From: Lactiplantibacillus pentosus
GTDB taxonomy: Bacteria > Bacillota > Bacilli > Lactobacillales > Lactobacillaceae
Assembly (NCBI RefSeq): GCF_003641185.1
Contig: NZ_CP032757.1
Location: 1,116,001 to 1,180,000, forward strand
DNA length: 64,000 nt
Direction of reading: 5' to 3'
In this document: piece by piece, positions 27,317 through 37,094 of the stretch
Position numbering within the stretch: position 1 is the stretch's first letter
Layout of the letters: each line of letters opens with the position of its first letter
Translations under genes and position numbers: made by a program
Notes under the pieces: generated by a model
Told to the model about the DNA's origin: nothing
Database searches by the model: none
The model's input: only the letters and a program-made list of their open reading frames with translations

Positions 27317-28304
27317 CTTACAATTCTTATGGTTTATACTTGTCGGCGTGCTATTCAGTGGCTTCTTCTTCCTGGAAGGCTTTGACTTCGGGGTTGGGAT
27401 GACCATCAAGAGCTTGGCACAGACCCGTGATGAACGGGACGTGGTGATTCACACGATTGGCCCACACTGGGATGCCAATGAAGTTTGGTTGATTACCGCT
27501 GGTGGGGCAATGTTCGCCTCGTTTCCAATGTGGTATGCTTCCTTATTCTCCGGCTTCTATCTGATTCTCTTGTTGATTTTAGTTGCCTTGATCATGCGGG
27601 GTGTCTCATTTGAATTCCGTAGCCGGATGGAAACTGAATCTGGTCGCAACTTCTGGGAATGGGCAGCCGCACTAGGTAGTTTCTTCGCTGCCTTCCTATT
27701 TGGGATGATGTTCACCGCGCTGGTCAAAGGGATGCCAATCAACGCCAATGGTGATATGACGGCGCACTTTACGGATTACGTCAACTTGTTCTCAATCGTC
27801 GGTGGGGTCGCAGTGACCTTGCTCTGCTACTTGCACGGCTTGAACTTCATTCGCCTGAAGACGACCGGGACGTTGCGTGAACGGGCATTGCAATGGGCCA
27901 AACCACTATACTGGGTGCTCTTTGCAGGTGAAGTGGTCTTTGCGATTCTACTCTTCTTCAATACGGATTTCTTCACGAAGAAGCCAATCTCAACAACGAT
28001 TCTAGTGGTCGCATTGGTCTTATTGACCGTCTTAGCAACCTGGGGCGTTTATGGTAATCACGAATGGCTATCTTTCATCAGCAGTGGCTTATCACTGATT
28101 GACGTGGTCGTCTTACTGTTCAACGGCTTATTCCCACGGGTGATGGTCGCCAACAATTCGGCTTACAGCATTCTGATCAAGGACGCGTCGAACTCACCAT
28201 ACACGTTACATCTGATGACGGTGATTTCCTTAACGGTCTTACCGATCATGTTGATTTACTTTATTTGGAGTTACTGGGTATTTTACAAACGCTTGGCATC
28301 ATAA
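27309..28304 (+). CDS. cydB: Cytochrome bd oxidase subunit II
   Basis: 331 residues, about eight helices. It begins MSNLQFLWFILVGVLFSGFFFLEGFDFGVGM, a standard CydB N-terminus, with HTIGPHWDANEVWLI and the later VSFEFRSRME. The ATG at 27309 overlaps the end of cydA and has AAGGAGG within cydA; an upstream in-frame start at 27246 is inside cydA and is rejected. It stabilises the heme centre of CydA. Confidence 0.95.
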   Translation: MSNLQFLWFILVGVLFSGFFFLEGFDFGVGMTIKSLAQTRDERDVVIHTIGPHWDANEVWLITAGGAMFASFPMWYASLFSGFYLILLLILVALIMRGVSFEFRSRMETESGRNFWEWAAALGSFFAAFLFGMMFTALVKGMPINANGDMTAHFTDYVNLFSIVGGVAVTLLCYLHGLNFIRLKTTGTLRERALQWAKPLYWVLFAGEVVFAILLFFNTDFFTKKPISTTILVVALVLLTVLATWGVYGNHEWLSFISSGLSLIDVVVLLFNGLFPRVMVANNSAYSILIKDASNSPYTLHLMTVISLTVLPIMLIYFIWSYWVFYKRLAS

Positions 28305-28362
28305 TTTAATTTGATGACAACAGTATCACGGGGTGCGGTGGTACAATGAATTTAACAGCACC

Positions 28363-28412
28363 AACGGGGTCGCGACCCTGGCCTAGTGCCAGGGGGCGGC
28401 CCCGTTCATTTT
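28363..28412 (+). other. GC-rich hairpin between cydB and cydC
   Basis: AACGGGGTCGC pairs with GCGGCCCCGTT around an inner CCCTGGC/GCCAGGG stem; CATTTTAAG follows. The T tract is weak, so it may be an attenuator or processing site that lowers cydCD relative to cydAB. Confidence 0.65.
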
Positions 28413-28431
28413 AAGCGGGGAGGGATCGGAT

Positions 28432-30168
28432 GTGTTTGATCCAGCGTTATTTAAACTACCGGGAATGCGCCGAGCAGCGGGTATTTTAGGCCTGCTGGCG
28501 GTCATCGAAGGCATTTGTATTGTATTTCAGGCCTACTATTTGTCGGTCGCCATCGTTGGACTGTGGCACTTGCATGCCTTGTCCACGATTCTGCGGCCAA
28601 TGCTGATATTTGCCTTAGCGTGGGTCGGTCGTCAGCTACTGGTCGTTATCAAAAATCGGGTGATGTATCCCTTGGTTGAGCGGACGAGTGGCGATATGCG
28701 TCGGCAAGTTATGCAAAAACTGTACCAATTAGGACCGGGCTACGTCGCGAAGACTGGGACCGGGAACGTGGTCACGACGGCCTTGGAAGGTATCGATAAG
28801 GTTCAAACGTACTTAATGTTAGTCGTCATCAAAGTGATCGACATGATGGTGATTCCGTGGATTATTTTAATTTATATTGCGGTATTGCGGTGGCGCGAAG
28901 CCCTCTTTCTATTTGCTATTTTTCCACTGATTATTCTCTTCATGATTATTTTGGGTTATGCCGCCCAAGCCAAGGCTGACGCACAGTATGTCGGTTACCA
29001 GCGGATGTCCAATCACTTTGTGGATACGCTACGGGGCTTACCAACGCTCAAACAATTAGGACTGTCGAAACGCTATGCGGATAACGTCTATCAAGTCAGT
29101 GAAGGCTACCGTAAGCAGACGTTAGCGGTCATCAAGATTGCGATGCTCTCGACGTTTGCACTCGACTTCTTCACGACGTTATCCATTGCGGTCGTTGCCG
29201 TCTTCCTAGGGTTTGGCCTGATTAACGGGACGATTAGCCTGTTGCCAGCACTCGTAATTCTGGTGTTGTCACCAGATTACTTCCTACCACTCCGGACGTT
29301 TGCGAATGACTATCACGCGACTCTGAATGGGAAAAACGCGTTTGCGGATGTGCAAAAGATGTTAGCGCTGCCGATTCCGACTGATCGTGAACAACTCGGA
29401 ACGACGCCGATTCATTGGCAGGCAGATAGTACGTTAAGCTTACACGACGTCGATTTTAGCTATGACAATGATGATAAACTAGCGTTGAAGAAGATTGACC
29501 TCGAAGTGCACGGCTATCAACGGATCGGAATTATTGGCGCCTCGGGTTCAGGTAAATCGACCCTGATTAACTTGCTCGGTGGTTTCTTGACACCAGTTGC
29601 AGACCAGGGTGAGCTTCAGGTCAATGGTCAAACCGTAACTCACCTGAGTCAACAGGCCTGGCAACAGAGCTTTTTCTACATTCCACAGAATCCCTATTTG
29701 TTCCATGCGACCTTAGCTGAGAATCTGGCCTTTTATCAGCCGCATGCGTCGCGCGAAGCTATTGAACAAGCGGCCGAAAAAGCCGGTTTAACAGCTTGGA
29801 TCGCCACGTTGCCAGATGGACTCGACACCCAGATTGGTGAAGGATCGCGGGGTGTCAGTGGTGGACAAGCCCAACGAATCGCGCTCGCACGGGCCTTTCT
29901 GGATGATTCACGGCGAGTCTTGCTATTTGATGAACCGACTGCCCATCTGGATATTGAGACGGAAGCGGCCTTGAAGGAAACGATTTTGCCCGTATTAGAT
30001 GACCACCTCGTCTTCTTTGCGACCCACCGGCTACACTGGATCAATCAGATGGATTACGTGTTAGTAATGGACCATGGCCAAATCGTCGAACAAGGCACGC
30101 CAGCAGAATTGGCGGCACATGACGGCGCTTATGTCCGCTTGCGTGATGAAATGGTAGGTGCGATCTAA
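28432..30168 (+). CDS. cydC: ABC exporter CydC for cytochrome bd assembly
   Basis: 578 residues starting at GTG after GGGAGGGA. An N-terminal six-helix ABC exporter domain is followed by an ATPase domain: Walker A GASGSGKST near residue 369, signature VSGGQ near 474, Walker B LLFDEPTAHLD near 498. With CydD it forms a heterodimeric exporter needed for cytochrome bd assembly; in Gram-negatives it exports cysteine or glutathione and binds heme. Its stop shares a base with the cydD start (TAATG). Which of the pair is named cydC or cydD follows Gram-positive usage. Confidence 0.92.
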   Translation: MFDPALFKLPGMRRAAGILGLLAVIEGICIVFQAYYLSVAIVGLWHLHALSTILRPMLIFALAWVGRQLLVVIKNRVMYPLVERTSGDMRRQVMQKLYQLGPGYVAKTGTGNVVTTALEGIDKVQTYLMLVVIKVIDMMVIPWIILIYIAVLRWREALFLFAIFPLIILFMIILGYAAQAKADAQYVGYQRMSNHFVDTLRGLPTLKQLGLSKRYADNVYQVSEGYRKQTLAVIKIAMLSTFALDFFTTLSIAVVAVFLGFGLINGTISLLPALVILVLSPDYFLPLRTFANDYHATLNGKNAFADVQKMLALPIPTDREQLGTTPIHWQADSTLSLHDVDFSYDNDDKLALKKIDLEVHGYQRIGIIGASGSGKSTLINLLGGFLTPVADQGELQVNGQTVTHLSQQAWQQSFFYIPQNPYLFHATLAENLAFYQPHASREAIEQAAEKAGLTAWIATLPDGLDTQIGEGSRGVSGGQAQRIALARAFLDDSRRVLLFDEPTAHLDIETEAALKETILPVLDDHLVFFATHRLHWINQMDYVLVMDHGQIVEQGTPAELAAHDGAYVRLRDEMVGAI

Positions 30169-31928
30169 TGAAAGATTTTTTAGCAACATTTAAACACGAT
30201 ACGTGGGTCATGCCATACCTGCGTAAGTACAAAAAATTACTCGCGTTGACGCTGTTTCTAGGCTTGATGACCTTCTTTTGCGGCTCAGCGCTGATGTTTA
30301 ACTCCGGTTATTTAATCAGTAAGGCGGCGCGGCATCCGTATAATATCCTGATGATTTACGTGCCAATTGTGCTCACGCGGGCGTTTGGGATTGGTCGTCC
30401 TGCCTTTCGCTACGCAGAACGGATCACGAGTCATAACTGGGTCTTGCGGATCGTGTCAGACTTTCGTAAGAAGTTATACCAAGCGGTCGCCAAGCACGCG
30501 GTCGCCATTCGGCAAAACTTTCAAACGGGGGATGTCCTAAGTATCTTGGCGGATGATATCGACCACATTGAGAACTTATATCTGCGGACGGTCTTTCCGA
30601 CAGTGATCGCGTGGTTCATGACGCTGATTATCGTGATTGCACTCGGCTATTTCAGTTGGTGGTTCGGATTGCTGATGCTACTGATGTTAGGACTCGTCGT
30701 AGTTGTGATGCCACTCTGGTCAGTGCTATTAAACGGCGCGCGGGAATCGCAGAGTCGTCAGATTCAACAGGGCTTTTATACCCAGCTGACAGATTCGGTC
30801 ATGGGTCTCGGTGACTGGTTGATTGCGGGTCGGCAAGCCGATTTTTACCAACGGCAAACCAAGCCGATTGCGGCGATTGCTGCCCTTCGTAAAAAGGATC
30901 ACCGGTTTCAATGGTGGCGTGACTTTTCCATTCAAATTATTTTTGGTGTGATTTGCCTCGCCTTGCTCGTCTGGAGTAGCTTTTACTGGACGACGAATGC
31001 CGCAAGTTCTAACTGGATTGCTGCGTTTGTCTTATCCGTTTTCCCATTGGTCGATGCGATGCAGTCGGTGAGTCAAGGGGTCAGCGAATGGCCGACGTGT
31101 CAACGTTCGATTAAACGGGTCAATGCGCTGGATACCACGCCGGTTGATGAACAGGATCAAACGGTTTTGACGGAGCCGTTCCAAGTCTTACGGGTCGCTG
31201 ATTTGGACTTCAAATATCCGGGTGGCGGTCACGCAATTTTTGAACACCTTAACTTGACGTTGAAAGCCGGCGAAAAACTGGCACTCTTAGGGCCTTCTGG
31301 AACTGGTAAGAGTACCTTACTCAAGCTGATTTTAGGGGATGTGGCGCCGGATGCTGGGAGCATTCAACTCAATGATATTCCAATCGCACGCTTGCAAAAA
31401 GAACGGGCCGACTTGTTCGGCGTCTTGGACCAACAGCCGTACCTCTTTAACACCACGATCATGAACAACGTGCGGATGGGGAACTTACAAGCAACGGATG
31501 AACAGGTGAAAGCCGCGCTTAAAGCGGTTGAACTCGAACCTCTGATCACAAGCTTACCCGACGGCTACGAAACGGTCGTAGAAGAGGGCGGGGCGCGCTT
31601 CTCTGGCGGTGAGCGCCAACGGTTGGCATTAGCCCGCATCCTACTTCAAGATGCCCCAATCATTATTTTGGACGAACCTACCGTTAGTTTGGATCCAATT
31701 ACGGAAGCCCACTTGTTGACGACGGTTTTCCGGGTCCTCAACGACAAGACCATTTTGTGGGTCACGCACCATTTAGCTGGTATCAACCACGTCGACCAAG
31801 TCCGGTTCTTGGAAGCTGGTAAGTTCGACATGGCCGGGACGCCGGATGAATTATATGCCACAGCCCCACGGTTCAAACGGCTCTATGATTTGGACCAAGG
31901 CCATGATAGCCGAGTGTCGGATAATTAA
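30168..31928 (+). CDS. cydD: ABC exporter CydD for cytochrome bd assembly
   Basis: 586 residues with the same architecture as its neighbour: membrane domain, then Walker A GPSGTGKST near residue 375, signature FSGGERQRLALARI near 477 and Walker B IIILDEPTVSLD near 498. It overlaps cydC by one base. It is the last gene of cydABCD; a bidirectional terminator follows about 110 nt later. Confidence 0.92.
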   Translation: MKDFLATFKHDTWVMPYLRKYKKLLALTLFLGLMTFFCGSALMFNSGYLISKAARHPYNILMIYVPIVLTRAFGIGRPAFRYAERITSHNWVLRIVSDFRKKLYQAVAKHAVAIRQNFQTGDVLSILADDIDHIENLYLRTVFPTVIAWFMTLIIVIALGYFSWWFGLLMLLMLGLVVVVMPLWSVLLNGARESQSRQIQQGFYTQLTDSVMGLGDWLIAGRQADFYQRQTKPIAAIAALRKKDHRFQWWRDFSIQIIFGVICLALLVWSSFYWTTNAASSNWIAAFVLSVFPLVDAMQSVSQGVSEWPTCQRSIKRVNALDTTPVDEQDQTVLTEPFQVLRVADLDFKYPGGGHAIFEHLNLTLKAGEKLALLGPSGTGKSTLLKLILGDVAPDAGSIQLNDIPIARLQKERADLFGVLDQQPYLFNTTIMNNVRMGNLQATDEQVKAALKAVELEPLITSLPDGYETVVEEGGARFSGGERQRLALARILLQDAPIIILDEPTVSLDPITEAHLLTTVFRVLNDKTILWVTHHLAGINHVDQVRFLEAGKFDMAGTPDELYATAPRFKRLYDLDQGHDSRVSDN

Positions 31929-32035
31929 GTGGCTAGGTTGCAAACAGATATGGTTGAATCGTAAGCTAGCGACCGTTCAACCGGCTAATTCGCATTATTT
32001 TTAGCGCCTCAAAGTTAGCCGTTATTGAACTTAAG

Positions 32036-32086
32036 CAAAAAAACAATCGCGACAAGAACTCATTCTTGTTGCGATTGTTTTTTTGT
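32036..32086. terminator. Bidirectional terminator between cydD and menA
   Basis: AAACAATCGCGACAAGAA pairs with TTCTTGTTGCGATTGTTT, flanked by A and T runs, between convergent genes. Confidence 0.9.
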
Positions 32087-32130
32087 GACCGGTAGTCATC
32101 ATTTAAGTTACGTCAAGGTACAAGTCGAAA

Positions 32131-33045
32131 CTAGTTGAAAATCAATCCTAAGCCCATGAATACGATAAAGGAGAGACAAATTAAGGTTGCATTTTTGATT
32201 GAGATTGTGAAAGTTTCCCGTTTGACCTGCTTGTGCATGAAGATGCGGGTGTTTTTCCAAACTGGAATGATACTGATCAAAGTCAAGAGGCTGAATTTCG
32301 GTAAGACGCCCATGATGACCGCAATCACCAGGCAGGCATAGCCCGCGACGTAACTCCAAGCGAAGACTTGAAGCATGACGGGTTTGCCAAGGTAATACAG
32401 AATGGTGTGCCGTCCCAGTGCAATATCTTCATCCATATCACAAATGTTATTAGCTAACATAATATTTGAAATTGCGAAGATGGCTAATCCTGAGGCAATC
32501 AACACGCCTAACGTTGACGACCAGCTAAGTGGGGCGACGTCGTAAGTATTAATAAAGACGGCAATCCAGAAAATCATGAAGCCCATCGTAAAGCCGGAGA
32601 AGAATTCACCGAACGGGCCTTGTGAAATTGGCTTGGGACCGCCAGCATAGAAATAACCAACCGCGTAGGAATAAATCCCCATCCATAGCAGAGGCAGGCC
32701 CGTTTGCGTGACGAGCCATAAGCCGATAATCAGCGAGATACCAGCCAATCCAAACGTGATCAGGCGAGCCTGGCCAATTGAAATCTGGTTGACGCCGACC
32801 ACGTTGGTTTCCTCAAGAAACGCCTGATTATCGTCGTTACGTGGCGCGTGCAGGAAATCTTGGTAGTTATCATTGGCATTAGTTGCCATATGAAAGAGGG
32901 ACGACGCGATGAAAAATAGCAGTAGATAGCCGAGATGCAGCTGATGATAATTATAAAACGCGTACATACTCCCCAAAACGAACGGTAAAACGCTCGCGAT
33001 TAAAGATTTTATTTCGACAAATTCAAGAAACACCTTTGGTTTCAA
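32131..33045 (-). CDS. menA: 1,4-dihydroxy-2-naphthoate prenyltransferase (UbiA family)
   Basis: 304 residues, about nine membrane helices. The two Asp-rich motifs of UbiA prenyltransferases are present: NANDNYQD near residue 57 and NNICDMDED near 200. It attaches a polyprenyl chain to dihydroxynaphthoate in menaquinone synthesis. The start is TTG with AAGGAT upstream. It is divergent from the polyprenyl diphosphate synthase and next to cydABCD. No other men genes are in the window; lactobacilli of this kind are known to use external quinone precursors. Confidence 0.88.
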   Translation of the reverse strand: MKPKVFLEFVEIKSLIASVLPFVLGSMYAFYNYHQLHLGYLLLFFIASSLFHMATNANDNYQDFLHAPRNDDNQAFLEETNVVGVNQISIGQARLITFGLAGISLIIGLWLVTQTGLPLLWMGIYSYAVGYFYAGGPKPISQGPFGEFFSGFTMGFMIFWIAVFINTYDVAPLSWSSTLGVLIASGLAIFAISNIMLANNICDMDEDIALGRHTILYYLGKPVMLQVFAWSYVAGYACLVIAVIMGVLPKFSLLTLISIIPVWKNTRIFMHKQVKRETFTISIKNATLICLSFIVFMGLGLIFN

Positions 33046-33184
33046 TGATTTACACCATCCTTTTGTTTGACAACCTAACCAGTTATTTGTACCTTTAGTA
33101 TAGATTGTATTTTAGAATGTGACTGGCTGCAAGTGTCGGCGTCTTCACGCCCCGGAGCCATCTCTATAAAAAACGGGGGATTTC

Positions 33185-34165
33185 ATGATGATGCAAACCA
33201 TTTGGCAACCTAATAGTGCCGTAGCAAATGAACTAAAAGCTTTAAAACCGTACCTGGCAGCAAACGTTAAGATTGATAACGCTGCGATCAATCAGCGCGT
33301 CCATCAATTATTAGCGGCAGGTGGAAAATTTTTACGGCCGGGCTTTTTTTATTTGTTCAGTCAATTTGGAACTGAGCATGATTCAGTTCGTTTACAGGCG
33401 GGCGCGGCGGCCATGGAGCTATTGCACGTGGCGACCCTGATTCACGATGACGTAATTGATGAATCGCCAGAACGCCGCCATGTCACCACCATTCATCAAG
33501 ATTATGGGCAACGAAACGCGATTTACGCGGGGGACTTACTGTTTACCTGTTATTTTGATCAAGTCTTGATTGCGGCTAAGTCGGCGGATGATATTCGAAT
33601 CAACACGGCCGCGATGCGCGCCATTTTGCAGGGGGAGCTCGACCAGATGTCCCATAACTACGACCCCACCACGACTGTAGACGACTACTTGGCAATTGCC
33701 AGAGGGAAGACAGCTCGGTTATTTAGCCTCAGTTGTGAACAGGGGGCGCACTTTGCGGCTGCTCCTGAAAACGTTGTCAAACTCGCGCAACAAATTGGCG
33801 AACGCTTAGGATTGGCCTATCAAATGCTCGACGATGTCCTAGATTTCGCTGGGGACGAAGCTTTGACCCAAAAACCAGTGCTCAACGACCTCAAAGACGG
33901 CGTGTACTCGTTACCGTTGATTTATGCGCTGACCGCTGACCCTAATCTGGCGACGATTTTGCCACAGCCAGGCGATAAAATCAGTAACGAGCACCTGTTA
34001 ATGATTCGCGACCAGGTGATTGCCCTGGGCGGCGTCACCCAAGCCCAACAACTGGCGACACACTATACCAAAACGGCACTGAATTTAATCGACCAGCTAC
34101 CCGCTGGTGAGACGCAACAGACCATCCGGAGACTGGTGACGGAACTGTTAGTACGTAATCACTAG
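33185..34165 (+). CDS. Polyprenyl diphosphate synthase
   Basis: 326 residues, a trans-isoprenyl diphosphate synthase. The first Asp-rich motif is IHDDVIDESPERR, with LLHVATLIHDDVID typical of long-chain enzymes; the second is LDDVLDFAGDE. It supplies the prenyl chain for MenA on the opposite strand. Three ATGs in a row (33185, 33188, 33191) follow GGGGGA; the second has the best spacing. Symbols hepB or ispB are used for such genes; chain length cannot be read here. The product likely feeds respiration through cytochrome bd. Confidence 0.88.
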   Translation: MMMQTIWQPNSAVANELKALKPYLAANVKIDNAAINQRVHQLLAAGGKFLRPGFFYLFSQFGTEHDSVRLQAGAAAMELLHVATLIHDDVIDESPERRHVTTIHQDYGQRNAIYAGDLLFTCYFDQVLIAAKSADDIRINTAAMRAILQGELDQMSHNYDPTTTVDDYLAIARGKTARLFSLSCEQGAHFAAAPENVVKLAQQIGERLGLAYQMLDDVLDFAGDEALTQKPVLNDLKDGVYSLPLIYALTADPNLATILPQPGDKISNEHLLMIRDQVIALGGVTQAQQLATHYTKTALNLIDQLPAGETQQTIRRLVTELLVRNH

Positions 34166-34200
34166 GACGGGTTTGGCTATAAATATCAGTCCAATGACGT

Positions 34201-35160
34201 GTGCTAGTTAGTCTTTAGCATTAAAGATGATTAAATCATGTTATTTTCTAAGTTCAAGTGCTACCAGCTGAGACCCGCTGGAAACAGTGCGAGTTACCGT
34301 AAACTTTCTGTTGTAGCCGCGTCCTATGTCGGCTTCCAGGCATTTCTGACAACGCTGGAACGCGATGGACACAGATTTAAGCCGACAAATCACGTCTTAA
34401 ATACTGGTCTTCCACTAACCAAGCAAAAAACGCTTGCCAAGTGGAATTTCATCGCTGAGCATTGTCAGAAACACCTTCCAGCCTGGATGGTATTCGAAAG
34501 GCGGACATGTGCGGGCCCAACCTTTTGTTGAATTAGTCGTTGGTTCCTTGATACATGGTCATTTTGATATTCAACTGTCAGACTAGTTTCTAATGATAGC
34601 TAAGCTTCCTAACCCATGTTTTAATTTTTCAAATCAGCAGTTTCACTGGATTTGTCAAAACTTTCCTTAGTCGTTTGAGATAGAAAGGTTTCAAATTATA
34701 AACGAAGGTAATTTTATCGACCAAATTCAAGACTAATGTCCATTGAATCTTGCGGATAAAATTCAAATGATTTTTTCAGTGATTAAGTGTGATAAAGCAT
34801 TATTGAGGCCAATTAAAAGTTTGCTTGAAGGACCAGTTACTTAATATTCAGTGGTCAGTTGTACCCAAATAGGTGGCCGTTCATCTGCCATTCGAGCGGG
34901 TTCCCGACTGTAGGGGCTGGCTGACAATGCTCAAGGGCGAAATTCTTCTTGTCCGGGTGGGGTTCCCGGGCTAGAAGAAGACTCGTATTTGAAATTGCGC
35001 AGTGGGTTTCTGCGTGAGTTCAAATCGATGTCCGCCCTGTTCCAGCGTTGTCAGCCGGCCCCGGAAGTCGGAATCGGACGCGCATCGGCTGACGAACAGT
35101 AATCCGAACTAACTGGCATGATTTAATCATGATCCATCACAAGAAAACCAGCAGAATGCG
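34201..35160 (-). repeat. Structured TIR element, copy 4 (inverted)
   Basis: About 0.96 kb, opposite in orientation to copies 1-3, between two convergent genes. The plus-strand left end is GTGCTAGTTAGTCTTTAGCA then TTAAAGATGATTAAATCATG; the right end is CATGATTTAATCATGATCC at 35118-35136. The first module (34275-34500) closes with TTTCTGACAACGC against GCATTGTCAGAAA, where copies 2 and 3 use ATTCTGGGCAAGGC-type arms. Its inner hairpin pairs TTCCACT/AGTGGAA where copies 2 and 3 use TTTCACT/AGTGAAA. The second module (about 34910-35090) has TTCTTCT/AGAAGAA and CCCGGG/CCCGG like copy 1. Short frames inside it are not genes. Confidence 0.85.
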
Positions 35161-35174
35161 TGTGAATTCAAATT

Positions 35175-35237
35175 AAAAAGCCAGCTCACAAGCACATGAT
35201 CAGCGAATTCTGACCGCGTCCTTGTGAGCTGGTTTTT
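35175..35237. terminator. Bidirectional terminator
   Basis: AAAAAGCCAGCTCACAAG pairs with CTTGTGAGCTGGTTTTT around a 28-nt loop, just after repeat copy 4 and before the end of the oxidoreductase gene. Confidence 0.85.
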
Positions 35238-35251
35238 AAGCACGAACAACG

Positions 35252-36226
35252 TTATTTTTCAAAGGGGTAGCGGAAGTCCCATTGGGTGCGTGCGGCGGTC
35301 ATGATTGCCATGACGTCGGTCGTTTTCGCCAGACTGGTATTCCGTAATTCGCCGGCGACCATTTTCTGCATGTCAGCGATTTCGTAATTCATTGCGTTGG
35401 TACTATCGCCGGCAGTAATCGTCTCCGTGTGGCCTTCATTGTCGGTAAAGGTGGCGGTGTCGGCGCGTGGATAGGTGTCGACGGTGAAATAGCCGTTTTC
35501 GTACGCAACGATGCCACGTTTAGGCATCTTGGCCCGAAACGTCAACGCGACCGTTGCCAATTCATCGTTGGCGGTCCGCAACGTGATGGTCGAGGATTCG
35601 TCGACACCACTGCTGAAACGGTGCATCGTGGTTCCCGTTAAGTAAGGTGTGGCGGTCAAGAATTCTTCGACAAAAGCGAGGGCGTAGACGCCAATATCAA
35701 GCAGCGCACCACCCGCAAGGTCCGGATTGAAGAACCGATTCGTCGGGTCAGGTTCTTTGAAGCTCCCAAAACTAGCCTGGACCATTTTCAGATCACCAAG
35801 GTGCCGTTCGGCTGCGAAGTCGTGTAACCGTTCATAGAGCGGCATGTGGTAAAGCGTCATGGCTTCGGCCAAGATGAGGTGGTTGCTGGCAGCGACTTCC
35901 TTAGCAATTGCGAGTTGGGTGCTCGACATCGTAATCGCTTTTTCACTCAGCACGTGTTTGCCAGCCCGTAATGCCGGCAAAATGGTGTCGATATGGTAGT
36001 TGTGTGGCGTTGCCACGTAGACGATGTCGACCTGGTCATCGGCAAGCAGGTCATCTAAATTCCCATAAGCCTTTGGAATGTCATGTTCGGCAGCAAAAGC
36101 ACTTGCTTTGGCTTGTGAACGTGAGCAGACGGCGTAAATTTCGCCATCGGGTTGATCAAAATATTTAACAAAGCTATGCGCAATGTTACCCAGGCCAACG
36201 ATGGCCCAACGATAAGTTTTCGACAT
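35252..36226 (-). CDS. Gfo/Idh/MocA-family oxidoreductase
   Basis: 324 residues from the ATG at 36226, which follows AGGAGGA; the frame extends to 36307 without a ribosome site. The N-terminal NAD(P) fold WAIVGLGNIAHSFV is followed by DIVYVATPHNYH and the family motif LSEKAITM with the conserved Lys (EK.). GGALLDIGVYALAF is the usual C-terminal domain signature. The family acts on sugars, inositols or dihydrodiols; the substrate is not known. It is transcribed alone and divergent from the glucosaminidase gene. Confidence 0.88.
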   Translation of the reverse strand: MSKTYRWAIVGLGNIAHSFVKYFDQPDGEIYAVCSRSQAKASAFAAEHDIPKAYGNLDDLLADDQVDIVYVATPHNYHIDTILPALRAGKHVLSEKAITMSSTQLAIAKEVAASNHLILAEAMTLYHMPLYERLHDFAAERHLGDLKMVQASFGSFKEPDPTNRFFNPDLAGGALLDIGVYALAFVEEFLTATPYLTGTTMHRFSSGVDESSTITLRTANDELATVALTFRAKMPKRGIVAYENGYFTVDTYPRADTATFTDNEGHTETITAGDSTNAMNYEIADMQKMVAGELRNTSLAKTTDVMAIMTAARTQWDFRYPFEK

Positions 36227-36366
36227 TGAAAAGTTCCTCCTAGGATTAATCGAATGTGAACACTTACATTTTAGCAAAAAAATAAGAAATTCGCGCTTGA
36301 TAATCATGTAAAATTAAGCCAAAAGTCGGTAAAATGGGTGTAATTAGTCAGAAGGGAGCATTGGGG

Positions 36367-37005
36367 ATGGCGAAAAAGCGACGACGGCCACGTAAACGGG
36401 CGCGTTCACAACTATTCGTGAAAAAGGGCCGTCTTCAATGGCTCAATATTTTAGTCGTGCTTATGGCAATCGTCGGCATGGTCTGGTTCATTCAACACAA
36501 TTGGACTTCAGCGACCTCGCATTCAACGACCGATACGCTCCCAACGACGTCACACGCGGCCTTTATCAAGAAGCTCGCGCCGGCTGCGCAACAGCTGGAC
36601 CAGAAGTATCACGTGCTTGCGAGTATCACGTTGAGTCAAGCAATTCTGGAATCGGATTGGGGCAAGAGCACGAACGCTACGGAAAATAATAACTTGTTTG
36701 GCGTCAAATCGGATTCGGGACGGTTGATGACGACCCAGGAGTATTATGATGGTGCCTATCATACGGTCAAACGGCGCTTTGCAGTCTACGATAGTTGGCA
36801 CGCCTCACTGGTCGATCATGCCAAAAAGTTAGCGTTTGGCACGACTTGGGATTCTCAGCACTACGCCGCGGTCATTAAGGCCACGGATTACAAGGTCGCA
36901 GCCAAGGCATTACAGACCGCTGGCTACGCGACCGACCCAAGTTATGCACAAAAATTAATTAATATTATTCAAAAATACGACTTACAACGGTATGATAGAG
37001 AGTAA
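36367..37005 (+). CDS. GH73 glucosaminidase (cell wall hydrolase)
   Basis: 212 residues. A very basic N-terminus (KKRRRPRKRARSQ) precedes one membrane helix (about residues 28-47), making a type II anchored or signal-anchored protein. The mannosyl-glycoprotein endo-beta-N-acetylglucosaminidase domain follows: ITLSQAILESDWGKS with catalytic Glu near residue 95, NNLFGVKS, and the C-terminal YATDPSYAQKLINII motif. It should cut peptidoglycan glycan chains. The start at 36367 has GAAGGGAG 9 nt upstream; an upstream ATG at 36334 precedes that site. No cell wall binding repeats are present. Confidence 0.88.
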   Translation: MAKKRRRPRKRARSQLFVKKGRLQWLNILVVLMAIVGMVWFIQHNWTSATSHSTTDTLPTTSHAAFIKKLAPAAQQLDQKYHVLASITLSQAILESDWGKSTNATENNNLFGVKSDSGRLMTTQEYYDGAYHTVKRRFAVYDSWHASLVDHAKKLAFGTTWDSQHYAAVIKATDYKVAAKALQTAGYATDPSYAQKLINIIQKYDLQRYDRE

Positions 37006-37094
37006 ATAAATCAATAAACGGCGTTGTCAAAATTCGTGACTAACATTAGTGGCGAACAATGTGTGGCTTGTTGATTTCACTCTAGGAGGTAACT

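Noticed and set aside
34238..34531. Open frame of 97 codons inside repeat copy 4
   Set aside because: The matching region in the other copies is interrupted by stops; the conservation is of stems, not codons.
37031..37060. PurR box pair upstream of xpt
   Set aside because: CGAACAAT and AATTCG are present but in the wrong relative orientation for the known paired PurBox.
37006..37094. Purine riboswitch before xpt
   Set aside because: The leader is only about 90 nt and lacks the conserved three-way junction sequences.
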